Assembly: GCA_049679965.1 (NCBI GenBank)
Contig: JBAUGX010000176.1
Coordinates: forward strand, 1-64,000
DNA length: 64,000 bases
Reading direction: 5' to 3'
Origin: 2-12-FULL-65-11 sp049679965
GTDB taxonomy: Bacteria; Acidobacteriota; Vicinamibacteria; Vicinamibacterales; CAVVIG01
The position numbers and the translations under genes were made by a program. Shown one piece after another: positions 8,061-17,119 of the stretch; positions within the stretch are counted from its first letter, which is position 1; each line of letters opens with the position of its first letter. The notes under the pieces were generated by a model. The model searched no databases. It had not been told where the DNA came from and worked only from the letters and a program-made list of their open reading frames with translations.

Positions 8061-9569
8061 TCACGGCTCGCGCTGACGGACCGGGATCGAGCGCGGGACA
8101 ATCGGCTGCGTGCCGGCCAGCCGCCCGACGTCGGCGGCAATGCCCGCGGCCGCATCGGGCTCGGGACGCTCCACCTGCTCGTGATATTCCTCGTCGGCGT
8201 TCACCTCCCACAGGTCGTGCCGCTCCCCAAACAGGTTCCGCACCGCCAGCATGGCCGTGAGCATGGAATGATCCTGGTTGTTGTACTTGTGCATCCCGTT
8301 GCGACCGACCAGCTGCAGGTTGGCAAACCGCTTGAGCCACTCCCGGATCGTGGTCAGCGCCTCGAGATATCCATCGTCGTACACGGGGTAGGCCTTGAAG
8401 ACCCGCAGCACCGTCGCATCGGTGACCGAGCCGGGCCGGACCAGTCCGATGGCCACGATCTCCCGCTTGGCAAGATCAATGAGGGCCTGGTCAGACATTC
8501 GCCACAAATCGTCGCCCTCCGAGCAGAAGTACTCAAGGCCCAGGCACGTGAGCCTGGTGTCGGGCACCATCTCCGGGCTCCAGTTCTTGAAATTCTGGAC
8601 GCGGCCCACCCGGACACTTGGTTCATGGATGTAGATCCAGTTGTCGGGGAACACATGCTCCTGATCGACGATCAGCGCGACGGTGAGGAAGTCGCGATAC
8701 TTCAACCGCTCGGCAGCCGCACGGACCGTATCAGGTGCGGCGGGGGTCAGCGTTCTCACGAGGTGCCGGACGGGCATCGTCGAGATGACCTGCGAGGCCG
8801 GCTGCTCGCGCCGCCCGCCACGGTCCTCGATCACGGCCGTATGGATGCGCTCGCCGTCGTGCCGTAATTCCACCACGCGCGACTCGAGCGTCACCCGTCC
8901 GCCCGCGGCGACGATGCGATCGCGGCATTCCTCCCACATCATGCCGGGCCCCAGCCGCGGGTACTCGAACTCGTGAATCAGCGTCTTGATCTGTCCTTCA
9001 CGCCCGACGCCGAGCATGCTGAGCACGGCGGTCCATAGCGACAGGCCCTTGATCCGCTGCGCCGCCCACTGCGCGCCAATCTGGCTGCAGGGAATACCCC
9101 ACACCTTCTCCGTATAACTCTTGAAGAACATGTCGAACAGGCGCCGGCCGAAACGGTTGCAGATCCAGTCCTCGAGACTGACCTCCGGACGGACTGGAGA
9201 GATTCTGGCGCGTGCGTAACTGGCCAGAACGGCCACGCTCGTGATCAGTCCCAGATTGGTGACCACGTTGAGAGCCTTGAGCGGGTAATCGAAGAAGCGG
9301 CCACGATAGTAGATGCGGGAGAGCCTCGGCCGCTGCAGCAGATCCTTGCCGAGCAACTCGTGCCAGAGCTCGCGGACCGCGGTCGCCTTCGTGAAGAACC
9401 GGTGACCGCCGATGTCGAACCGAAAATTCTTGTAGACGACCGTCCTGGCCAGGCCGCCGACCTGCGTGTCCCCATCGAAAACGTCCGGCCGCACGCCGCG
9501 CTTGGTCAACTCGTACGCCGCCGTCAGCCCGGCAGGACCCGCGCCAATAACGACGATGGGATCGTTCAT
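8061..9569 (-). CDS. FAD-dependent oxidoreductase, UDP-galactopyranose mutase/protoporphyrinogen oxidase-like
   Basis: 502 residues. The N-terminal FAD motif is VVIGAGPAGLTAAYEL, followed by GGLARTV, FDIGGHRFFTK and YPLKALNVV; the C-terminus has a Gly-rich VGRNGMHKYNNQDHSM. This pattern is typical of amine oxidase/UGM-like flavoproteins often found beside polysaccharide or lipid glycosylation genes. It is the first gene of the minus-strand operon that continues with ACP, ligase and spt, which links it to sphingolipid synthesis, but no flavoprotein of this type belongs to the known ceramide pathway. ATG 9569 is chosen because the Rossmann motif follows at once; the frame is open further upstream. 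Confidence 0.75.
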   Translation of the reverse strand: MNDPIVVIGAGPAGLTAAYELTKRGVRPDVFDGDTQVGGLARTVVYKNFRFDIGGHRFFTKATAVRELWHELLGKDLLQRPRLSRIYYRGRFFDYPLKALNVVTNLGLITSVAVLASYARARISPVRPEVSLEDWICNRFGRRLFDMFFKSYTEKVWGIPCSQIGAQWAAQRIKGLSLWTAVLSMLGVGREGQIKTLIHEFEYPRLGPGMMWEECRDRIVAAGGRVTLESRVVELRHDGERIHTAVIEDRGGRREQPASQVISTMPVRHLVRTLTPAAPDTVRAAAERLKYRDFLTVALIVDQEHVFPDNWIYIHEPSVRVGRVQNFKNWSPEMVPDTRLTCLGLEYFCSEGDDLWRMSDQALIDLAKREIVAIGLVRPGSVTDATVLRVFKAYPVYDDGYLEALTTIREWLKRFANLQLVGRNGMHKYNNQDHSMLTAMLAVRNLFGERHDLWEVNADEEYHEQVERPEPDAAAGIAADVGRLAGTQPIVPRSIPVRQREP

Positions 9570-9676
9570 GTTCAAGGGTAAAGGATACAACGTGATCGGG
9601 ACCCGTGTACACTGGACCGACATGGCCACGCGGGCGATGGCAACTTCCAGATGAACCCTGGAAAGATGGTTTCGAT

Positions 9677-10543
9677 ATGAAGAAGATCGCACTCGCGCTG
9701 GCGCTCGTCCTGCTCGCGCCGATCCAGGCCATCCCCCAGACGCGGAGCTTCCTGTGGAAAGCCACGAAAGGACCGGGGGCTGTCTACCTCGTTGGGTCGC
9801 TGCACCTCCTCACCAAGGACTACTACCCGCTCGCCCCGGCGCTCGATGCAGCATTCAAGGATGCGGACCTGCTCGTCGAGGAGGCCGACCTCGGGGAGAT
9901 GCTGTCGCCACAGTCGCAGCTCGCCGTGGTCACCCGCGGCATGCTGCCGGCCAACCAGTCGCTCGACCAGCTGGTCTCCCCCGCCACGTTCGCGCTCGTG
10001 ACGAAGCGCGTCGCCGCCCTGGGCGCGCCGATCGAGCCGCTCAAGCGCTTCAAGCCGTGGATGATTGCCCTCACGGTTCTGGGACTCGAGTGGCAGAAGG
10101 CCGGCTTCGAACCCGAGCTTGGCCTCGACAAGCACTTCTACGATCGCGCGAGGGCCGAGGGCAAGATGGTGCAGGGGCTGGAGACAACCGACTTTCAGAT
10201 CTCGCTATTTGACTCCATGACGCGCGCGCAGCAGGATCGGCTGCTGGCCGAGTCGCTCGAGGCCTCCCAGACCGAGATGGCCAGCGTCCGGCAACTGGCC
10301 GACGCGTGGCGCGGCGGTGACGCCGCCACGGTCGAGCGGATCGTGCTGGGCGATCTCAGCGACGACCGCGAGCTGTATCAGAGCCTCGTGGTCAACCGCA
10401 ATCGTAGCTGGCTGCCCAAGATCGAAGCGCTGTTCGCCCGCCGCGGCCGCGCCTTCGTGGTCATCGGTGCGGCGCATCTGATCGGTCCCGACGGCCTGCT
10501 CGCCGTCCTCAAGGCGAAGGGCTACGCAGTCGAGCAAATGTGA
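9677..10543 (+). CDS. TraB/GumN family protein, secreted
   Basis: 288 residues with a signal peptide (MKKIALALALVLLAPIQAIPQ). The two conserved TraB/GumN signatures are present: VGSLHLL near the N-terminus and VVIGAAHLIG near the C-terminus. Some members are metal-dependent proteases (TIKI); the bacterial role is unclear. The stop overlaps the next gene (ATG|TGA with GTG at 10540), so the two are likely co-transcribed. ATG 9677 is preferred over the frame start at 9605 because it gives the signal peptide. Confidence 0.85.
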   Translation: MKKIALALALVLLAPIQAIPQTRSFLWKATKGPGAVYLVGSLHLLTKDYYPLAPALDAAFKDADLLVEEADLGEMLSPQSQLAVVTRGMLPANQSLDQLVSPATFALVTKRVAALGAPIEPLKRFKPWMIALTVLGLEWQKAGFEPELGLDKHFYDRARAEGKMVQGLETTDFQISLFDSMTRAQQDRLLAESLEASQTEMASVRQLADAWRGGDAATVERIVLGDLSDDRELYQSLVVNRNRSWLPKIEALFARRGRAFVVIGAAHLIGPDGLLAVLKAKGYAVEQM

Positions 10544-11892
10544 ACGGCGTTTCTGTCCTCGTCGCTGGTGGGGGTCTGGCCGGGTTGACGGCGGCGCGCG
10601 ACCTGATCGCGATGGGCGCCACGGTCACGGTCATCGACGCGCGCGACCGCGTCGGCGGTCGCGTGTGGACGATCCGTGACGGCTTCGCCGACCGGCAGCA
10701 CGCGGAGGCCGGCGGCGACCTCATCGACGAATCGCAGCTCGAGATCTGCGGCCTCTGCAGGGAACTGGGGCTGCCCCTCGCGCGCATCCTGCGCGACGGC
10801 TGGGGCTACGTCCGACCGAACGGATCCGGGCAGCCGCGCATCGCGGGTCGGGGCGCCACCGGCGGATGGGATCGTCTGCCGGGGCTTCTGGAGAACGTGA
10901 TCCACCGGTATGTTCTGGCTGACAAGCGATGGGACTCGCCGATCGTGGCCGACCTCGCCCGCCAATCGGTCGCCCAGTGGCTGAACGAGATCAGAGCGGA
11001 CGAAGAACTGAGAGGGACTGTCAGCGGCTTGCGCGGATTCTTCCTGGCCGACCCCGAAGATCTGTCACTGCTCGCGCTCGTGGATCAGTTCGCGGACAGC
11101 AACGGCTCGTGGCCGGGGCGCATGTACCGGATCAAGGGCGGCAACGATCAGCTGGCCTCGGCCCTTGCCGCTCCCCTTGGCGGTCGCCTGCGACTCTCAA
11201 CCGAGCTGGTCGCCGTGACGCACCGGGGCCGCACGGTGAAGGCCAGCCTCAAACACGCTGGTGGTGCGTCGCACGTCGAATGCGACTACCTCGTCCTGGC
11301 GCTCCCGGCGACGACGCTGTGCCGCGTGCCGATCACGCCGGCGCTGCCCGCCCAGCAGCACGATGCCATCGCGAAACTGCGGTACGGCCGCGCGACGAAA
11401 ACGCTGCTGCAGTTCTCGCGACGGTTCTGGCGCGCGCCCGGACGCCCGCGGGCGTTCGGATCGGCGCTGCCGTTCGGCGCGATCTGGGAAGGCGCCGAAG
11501 AGCAGCGCGGCGGCGGCGGCATCCTGACGCTGCTGGCCGGCGGGAGCGCCAGCGACGCCACGCAGAAGATGTTTGCGGCCAACGGCCCGCTGCAGATGAT
11601 CGAAGCGCTCGAGTGGCTGGGATCGCGCCGCGCCGAGCTGGTCGCATCGCGCGTGGTGTCGTGGGAGGCCGATCCGTTCGCCCGCGGCGGCTATGCCTAT
11701 TTCGATCCCGCCTTCGACCCAGCGCTCCGATCCTGGCTCGCGCGTCCCGCCGGCCGCTTGTTTTTCGCCGGCGAGCACACCAGTTTCCGCTGGCAGGGTT
11801 ATATGAACGGCGCCGTCGAGAGCGGCCGGCGCGTGGCCGCAGAGATTGCCGCATCCCACAACCTCTCTGAGATCGGTAAGCCTAAAGTCTGA
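10540..11892 (+). CDS. Flavin monoamine oxidase family protein
   Basis: 450 residues. FAD-binding motif VLVAGGGLAGLTAARDL, then VIDARDRVGGRVW, and the C-terminal FAD site LFFAGEHTSFRWQGYMNGAVESG, all hallmarks of FAD amine oxidases. No signal peptide. GTG 10540 overlaps the preceding stop. The last codons and the stop are supplied by a tandem heptamer repeat (11885-11905). The substrate, probably a primary or aromatic amine, cannot be read from the sequence. Confidence 0.85.
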   Translation: MNGVSVLVAGGGLAGLTAARDLIAMGATVTVIDARDRVGGRVWTIRDGFADRQHAEAGGDLIDESQLEICGLCRELGLPLARILRDGWGYVRPNGSGQPRIAGRGATGGWDRLPGLLENVIHRYVLADKRWDSPIVADLARQSVAQWLNEIRADEELRGTVSGLRGFFLADPEDLSLLALVDQFADSNGSWPGRMYRIKGGNDQLASALAAPLGGRLRLSTELVAVTHRGRTVKASLKHAGGASHVECDYLVLALPATTLCRVPITPALPAQQHDAIAKLRYGRATKTLLQFSRRFWRAPGRPRAFGSALPFGAIWEGAEEQRGGGGILTLLAGGSASDATQKMFAANGPLQMIEALEWLGSRRAELVASRVVSWEADPFARGGYAYFDPAFDPALRSWLARPAGRLFFAGEHTSFRWQGYMNGAVESGRRVAAEIAASHNLSEIGKPKV

Positions 11893-11905
11893 AGTCTGAA
11901 GTCTG
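11885..11905. repeat. Heptanucleotide repeat, copy 1 (3 x AAGTCTG)
   Basis: Three exact tandem copies of AAGTCTG straddle the stop codon of the amine oxidase. Three further degenerate arrays with the same 7-nt period lie at other gene ends (26782, 29348, 47323). Confidence 0.8.
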
Positions 11906-11927
11906 GCGGCCAATTCGGAAGACTGAA

Positions 11928-13238
11928 CTGCCTCAACTCCACCGCGCGATCGGCCTGCGCCAGCTGACCGCGGGCATCATCAACGCCACGATCGGCGCCG
12001 GCATCTTCGTGCTGCCGGCCGCCGTGGCGGCGGGCCTGGGCCCCGCAGCCCCGCTGGCGTACCTCGCGTGCGCCGCGCTGATGGCACTCATCGTCTTGTG
12101 TTTTGCCGCCGCCGGCAGCCGCGTCTCGCTGACCGGCGGCCTCTATGTCTATATCGAGGTGGCGTTCGGGCCGCTCATCGGCTTTCTGGCCGGCGTGCTG
12201 TACTGGCTGATGGCGGCCTTCGCGGCGGCCTCGGTCGCCAGCGCCCTTGCCGGATCGCTCGGCGTGACGTGGGCGGGCCTCAACAGCGCGATCCCGAGGG
12301 GCGTGGTGCTCGTCGCGCTGTTCGCGGTGCTGGCGGCCGTCAACGTGCGCGGCGTGACGGCGGGGACGAGACTGGTCGAGGTCCTGACGGCCGCCAAACT
12401 GCTCCCGCTGGTCGTGCTCGTCGTTTCGGGCGCGTGGTTCGTACGCCTCGAGTACCTGCAGTGGTCGTCGCTGCCCTCCCCGTCGGCGGTCGGCGCGAGC
12501 TCGCTCGTCCTTTACTACGCGTTCGCTGGTGTCGAGGTCGCGCTCGCGCCGAGCGGCGAGATTCGCGATCCGGCGCGCACCGTGCCGCGTGCCGTGCTGC
12601 TTGCGCTGGCCATCACGACCACACTGTACCTGCTGGTTCAGGGAGTCGCACAAGGCCTGCTCGGGCCTTCCCTGTCGACCTATGCGGCGGCGCCGCTGGC
12701 CGAGGCGGCCTCCCGCGTGTTGGGCCCCGTCGGACGGGTCCTGGTTCTCTCGGGTGCGGCCGTCTCCATGTTCGGCTACGTGTCGGGCGACCTGCTCGGC
12801 AGCCCGCGCGCGTTGTACGCGCTCGGGCGAGACGGCCTGCTCCCGGCTGCCCTCGGGCGCATCCATCCGCGCTTCCACACGCCGCACATTGCCATCATCA
12901 CGTACGCCGTGCTGGTCGCGGCGCTCGCCATCAGCAGCAGCTTCACGACACTCGCCGTGCTCTCGAATGTCGCCGCGCTCACACTGTATCTGCTGTGTGT
13001 CGCGGCGTCGTACGAGCTGGCGCGCCGCGATGTCCGCATGGCAGGAGCGCCCTTCGCGTTGCCCGGCGGGCCGACAATTCCAGTCATGGCGGCGGTAGTC
13101 ATTCTCTGGCTTCTCTCACAGGCGACCTTCCGCGAGTTCGCCGTCGAAGCCACCGTCCTGGCCGCCGCAACGTTGTTCTACCTCGCGCGGCGGCGCACCC
13201 AGCAGGACGCCGGGCGCCATGAGGCCGCAGTTCCGTGA
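11928..13238 (+). CDS. APC-family amino acid permease
   Basis: About 436 residues with twelve or so membrane segments. The first contains the APC signature NATIGAGIFVLPAA; later YYAFAGVEVALAPSGEIRDPARTVPRA is the conserved segment of TM6 and the following loop. GTG 12009 would delete half of TM1, so the true start lies upstream. Between the in-frame stop at 11883 and 12009 there is no ATG, GTG or TTG; the best candidate is CTG 11928, 6 nt after GGAAG (11917-11921). The transported substrate is unknown. It follows the amine oxidase gene, so import of an amine or amino acid for oxidation is plausible. Confidence 0.8.
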   Translation: MPQLHRAIGLRQLTAGIINATIGAGIFVLPAAVAAGLGPAAPLAYLACAALMALIVLCFAAAGSRVSLTGGLYVYIEVAFGPLIGFLAGVLYWLMAAFAAASVASALAGSLGVTWAGLNSAIPRGVVLVALFAVLAAVNVRGVTAGTRLVEVLTAAKLLPLVVLVVSGAWFVRLEYLQWSSLPSPSAVGASSLVLYYAFAGVEVALAPSGEIRDPARTVPRAVLLALAITTTLYLLVQGVAQGLLGPSLSTYAAAPLAEAASRVLGPVGRVLVLSGAAVSMFGYVSGDLLGSPRALYALGRDGLLPAALGRIHPRFHTPHIAIITYAVLVAALAISSSFTTLAVLSNVAALTLYLLCVAASYELARRDVRMAGAPFALPGGPTIPVMAAVVILWLLSQATFREFAVEATVLAAATLFYLARRRTQQDAGRHEAAVP

Positions 13239-13306
13239 GCCGGCCGTCAGCACCACCCGAGACGAAGCGCTTGCGCCGACCATTCCAGGCGAGGTACGGT
13301 GTCTGC

Positions 13307-14284
13307 ATGCCGCAGGACGACTACATCCGCGTGACCTACGGCGAACCCCACGCCACGCGCGGTCGACAGATGCTGGCGGCGCACCCCGACCTGCGCTCGT
13401 TGGCCGGCCCGATGCCGTCGAGCGCCCTGTGGGTCGTCGCGCTGACGGCGGCCCAGATGGCGCTGGCGGTATTCGTGGGTCCGATGAGCTGGATGGTCTG
13501 GCTGCCCTGTGCCTATGTCGCCGGCGCCACGATCGATCACGCGCTGTGGGCGATGATCCACGACTGCTCGCACAACCTCGTGTTTCGGTGGCGTACGGGG
13601 AACCGCCTGGTGGCGATTTTCGCGAACATTCCGCTCGTCTTCCCCGCGGCCATCGCGTTCTGCAAGTACCACCTCCTCCACCATCGCCACATGGGCGACC
13701 CGGAATTGGACGCCGGCGTGCCTGGGCCGACCGAGGCCCGCGTGGTGGGTCACTCCGGTGCGATGAAAGCCCTGTGGCTTGCGGGCACGTTCTTCGTACA
13801 GGGGGTCGTCCGGGTCAGACGGTTCACCACCATTCCCTTCCTTGATTTCTGGACATCGATGAACATCATCTTCCAGCTTGGAGCGATGTTCCTCTTGTAC
13901 CGGTGGGCAGGCTGGCCGGCTCTCAAGTACCTGACGACCTCGAGCATCTTCGCCATTGGCCTCCACCCGCTCGGGGCGCGGTGGATTCAGGAGCACTTCG
14001 CCCTGGTCCCGGGTCAGGAGACGTACTCGTACTATGGCCCGCTCAATAAGGTGTGCTTCAATCTGGGCTACCACAACGAGCACCACGACATCGTGACCGT
14101 TCCGTGGGCGCACCTCCCGGAGATTCGCCGTCGCGCTCCTGAGTTCTACGACGGACTGCACTCCTACGATTCCTGGACGGCGCTGCTCATCCGCTTCGTC
14201 CGCGAGTGGAACATCACCCTCTTCTGCTACATCATCAGGCCTGCGCGGCGCGCAGGCACCGCGCAGACACCAGCGAACCGATAG
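13307..14284 (+). CDS. Dihydroceramide Δ4-desaturase-like membrane desaturase (paralogue 2)
   Basis: 325 residues, collinear with the protein at 1331: boxes HDCSH (85-89), HLLHHRH (122-128) and HNEHH (256-260), with the DEGS-type context GQETYSYYGPLN and FNLGYHNEHHD. The first box differs (HDCSH against HETAH), as do the membrane segments, so this is a diverged paralogue and not a recent copy. ATG 13307 gives the N-terminus MPQDDYIRVT and fits the family. It is 68 nt after the permease and convergent with a metallopeptidase 5 nt away. It may act on the other position or chain of the sphingolipid, for example as hydroxylase rather than desaturase; DEGS2 of animals does both. Confidence 0.85.
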   Translation: MPQDDYIRVTYGEPHATRGRQMLAAHPDLRSLAGPMPSSALWVVALTAAQMALAVFVGPMSWMVWLPCAYVAGATIDHALWAMIHDCSHNLVFRWRTGNRLVAIFANIPLVFPAAIAFCKYHLLHHRHMGDPELDAGVPGPTEARVVGHSGAMKALWLAGTFFVQGVVRVRRFTTIPFLDFWTSMNIIFQLGAMFLLYRWAGWPALKYLTTSSIFAIGLHPLGARWIQEHFALVPGQETYSYYGPLNKVCFNLGYHNEHHDIVTVPWAHLPEIRRRAPEFYDGLHSYDSWTALLIRFVREWNITLFCYIIRPARRAGTAQTPANR

Positions 14285-14289
14285 CCTTC

Positions 14290-15135
14290 TCAGCGGGCGG
14301 CAAAGGTGTCGCAGCGAGCCGGATCGCCGGACTCCATCCCACGCCGGAACCACGCGACGCGCTGTTCCGACGTGCCGTGCGTGAAGCGCTCTGGCGCCAC
14401 GCGGCGCCCACCCATCCGTTGAAGCCGGTCGTCACCGATCGCGGCCGCCGCGTTCAGGGCCTCTTCGGCGTCCCCCGGTTCGAGCTCGACCTGGCCTGCT
14501 TGGAAGCGCCCTTGCTGGGATGCCGCATGCCCCCAGATGCCGGCGTAACAATCCGCCTGCAGCTCGAGCGCGACTGACGCGCTGTTCGCCCCCGCGCGAT
14601 CGCGCCCGACGCGAGCATTCGTGCCGAGCAGATTCTGCACATGGTGACCGAATTCGTGGGCGATGACGTAGGCCTGCGCGAACTCACCGGGCGCACCGAA
14701 TCGCCGGGACAACTCGTCGAAGAAACCGAGATCGAGATACACCTTGCGGTCGGCTGGACAATAGAAGGGACCGGTGGCCGCATCCGCGGCGCCGCAGGCC
14801 GACTCGACCGCGTCTGTGAACAACACCACGACCGTACGCTCGTAGCGAGGGCCAAGGACTTGTGCCCACGTGGCCTGGGTGTCCCTGGCCACGGCATCCA
14901 CGAAGTTGACTCGATACTCTTCGCCGGGCGAGGTGGCGCGAGGCGGCTGGCCGGCGCTTATGGGATCGACTGGCAAGGCCCCGCTATCGAGCAACGAGAG
15001 AAAGTCCGTACCTGTGGCGTAACTGAGCAGAGCCAGGATCACGATGCCGCCGATACCGAGAGGCACGCCGCCGCGCAGCCCGGAACGGGAGCGGCGTTCT
15101 TCGATGTTGTCGCGATCTCCGGCAGACCACTTCAT
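14290..15135 (-). CDS. Neutral zinc metallopeptidase, YpfJ/zinicin family
   Basis: 281 residues: a short basic N-terminus, one membrane anchor (IGGIVILALLSYATG) and a large external domain. The zinc motif HEFGHH is followed by VALELQADCYAG, which carries the third ligand Glu, the pattern of PF04228. Physiological substrates of the family are not established. ATG 15135 starts MKWSAGDRDN, a usual N-terminus; the frame is open further up only as a shadow of the pepF gene. Confidence 0.85.
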   Translation of the reverse strand: MKWSAGDRDNIEERRSRSGLRGGVPLGIGGIVILALLSYATGTDFLSLLDSGALPVDPISAGQPPRATSPGEEYRVNFVDAVARDTQATWAQVLGPRYERTVVVLFTDAVESACGAADAATGPFYCPADRKVYLDLGFFDELSRRFGAPGEFAQAYVIAHEFGHHVQNLLGTNARVGRDRAGANSASVALELQADCYAGIWGHAASQQGRFQAGQVELEPGDAEEALNAAAAIGDDRLQRMGGRRVAPERFTHGTSEQRVAWFRRGMESGDPARCDTFAAR

Positions 15136-15253
15136 CAGGGAGTCCCGCTCACGAGCGCCGGCAGCGCGTTCGGCATCAAGAGGTTGAGCTTGGCCTGGGC
15201 TTCGGACACGAGCGGTCCACGCGCCCCGCACGCTGGAACCGCCCGGGTGCTGC

Positions 15254-17119
15254 TCATGCCATCGCGTCGATCTCGTGCTCGAGCCGGGTGACCAGCGTGT
15301 CGAGCTGATGGACGACCGCACGCACGGTTTCCGGCCGGCTGAGATCCACGCCGGCGCGCTTGAGCAGCGGCATTGGATGGTCGCTGCCGCCCGACTTGAG
15401 CAGCGTGAGATAGCGATCGATCGCCTCGGCGCGATCCCCGCTGGGCCCGCCGCGGAGCTGCCTCATGAGCTCGGCGCTCGATGCAAAACACGTCGCATAT
15501 TGGTAGACGTAGTACGGCGTGCTGTAGAAGTGCGGGATCCGCGACCACGTGACGCGTCCGAGATCATCAAACGCGACGGCGTCGCCGTGATACGCCTTGA
15601 GCAGGTCGACGTAGATCTCGCTGAGCGTCTCGGCCGTTACCGGGCGCCCCTGCTCGACCAGGCGGTGGGCCTGGAGCTCGTAGTCCGCAAAGAGCACCTG
15701 GGTGTAGAAGGTCCCGACGATGCCGTCGATCGCGTGCTGCAGGAGCACGATTCGCTCGCGCTCGTTGGTCGCCTGCGCGAGCATGTACTCAAGGAAGAGC
15801 GCCTCGCTCAGCGTCGAGGGCACCTCGGCCACGAAAATGGTGTACGCGGAGTACACGAACGGCTGGTGGGCGTTCGCGAGCAGCGTGTGCATCGAATGCC
15901 CCATCTCGTGCGCGAGCGTGAACGCGGCGTCGAGCGTGTCGTTGTGATTGAGCAACATGTACGGATACACGCCGTACACCGGAGCCGAGTACGCGCCGCT
16001 GCGCTTGCCCGTGTTCTCGTACACGTCGATCCATCGACCCGCCAGCACCTCCCGCACCTGCCGCTGATAGTCGGCGCCAAGCAGTGCCACCGAGGGCGGC
16101 AGCCACTGCACGACCTTATCGTAGGGATACTTCGCGTCGTACTCGACGAGGGGAATCACCGCGTCGTAGGAATGGTAGGTCTCGAGGCCCAGCACGCGTT
16201 TCCGCAGGCGGTGATAGCGGCGGAGCGGCTCGGTGCCCGCCTTTGTCGTCTCAATCAGGTTCTCCACGACCGACGGCGGGATGTTGTTGCCATGGAGCGC
16301 CGCCTCGAGGGTCGATCCATAGCCGCGTGACTGCGCGAGAAACCAGTCGCGCTCGAGCACGGCATGGTAGAGGGACGCGTACGTGTTGAGGCTCGCCTCG
16401 TAGAGCTTGTGATACTCGGTGAACACGGTGGCCCGGTCGCTCTGGGACCGATTGGTCGCGAGAATGGCGCGGTACTGTCCGTACGTCAGCACGACGTCGG
16501 CGCCCGCGGAGAGCCGAACCGTCGGATGCTTGAGGTCGGCTGTCGAGAGCGCCGAGTAGGCGTCATGTGGAGTTGACGCGAAGCGGCTCGCGAGCGACAG
16601 GAGATGCTCGCCTTTGTCGTCGAGCACGTGCTCCTGCTGGCGGTACAGATCCTCGACCGCAAACCGGTAGACAGCCAGCTCGGCGTCTTTCGCCATCCAC
16701 GCCTGAACAGTGGCGAGCGGAATCTTCAACAGTTCGGGATTGAACCAGGCCGCGGCCTGACCCGCCCTGGCAAAGAGCACCTGCACCTGCTGGCGCTTGC
16801 CGTTGATCTGGTTGTCCCGCTGATCCTGGTCGTAGCACAGCGAGGCGAAATACCACACCTTGTAACTGAGCTGTCCGATGTCGTCCGACAGTTTGAGCGC
16901 CGTCAGCAGGCGATCGGGCCCATCGCCAAGCGTGCCTCGCAGCGACGCGTATGCCGCAATCTGCGTGTCCAGGTGGTCGTAGGCCGCCTTCCACGCGTTC
17001 CAGTCCGAAAAAATAGGCGCGAGACTCCACTTGAAGCGATCGGCAATGGCATCGCGGTCACGGAGCTCTGGAGCGGCGGGGGCTGCTGCGGGTGCGAAAG
17101 AATCCATTGACGGAATCAT
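15254..17119 (-). CDS. pepF: Oligoendopeptidase F (M3 family)
   Basis: 621 residues, normal for M3B oligoendopeptidases. The zinc site TLAHEMGHSMH is followed about 25 residues later by EVPSTLSEALF, which gives the third ligand. Cytosolic, cleaves oligopeptides. ATG 17119 overlaps the stop of the upstream pseudouridine synthase as ATGA, indicating translational coupling; ATG 17107 is an alternative. The stop at 15254 lies 118 nt before the metallopeptidase. Confidence 0.93.
   Translation of the reverse strand: MIPSMDSFAPAAAPAAPELRDRDAIADRFKWSLAPIFSDWNAWKAAYDHLDTQIAAYASLRGTLGDGPDRLLTALKLSDDIGQLSYKVWYFASLCYDQDQRDNQINGKRQQVQVLFARAGQAAAWFNPELLKIPLATVQAWMAKDAELAVYRFAVEDLYRQQEHVLDDKGEHLLSLASRFASTPHDAYSALSTADLKHPTVRLSAGADVVLTYGQYRAILATNRSQSDRATVFTEYHKLYEASLNTYASLYHAVLERDWFLAQSRGYGSTLEAALHGNNIPPSVVENLIETTKAGTEPLRRYHRLRKRVLGLETYHSYDAVIPLVEYDAKYPYDKVVQWLPPSVALLGADYQRQVREVLAGRWIDVYENTGKRSGAYSAPVYGVYPYMLLNHNDTLDAAFTLAHEMGHSMHTLLANAHQPFVYSAYTIFVAEVPSTLSEALFLEYMLAQATNERERIVLLQHAIDGIVGTFYTQVLFADYELQAHRLVEQGRPVTAETLSEIYVDLLKAYHGDAVAFDDLGRVTWSRIPHFYSTPYYVYQYATCFASSAELMRQLRGGPSGDRAEAIDRYLTLLKSGGSDHPMPLLKRAGVDLSRPETVRAVVHQLDTLVTRLEHEIDAMA

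Noticed and set aside
11799..12887. 362-residue minus-strand frame across the amino acid permease
   Set aside because: The product is rich in Arg, Gln and Asp with no hydrophobic segments. It is the usual shadow of a GC-rich gene.
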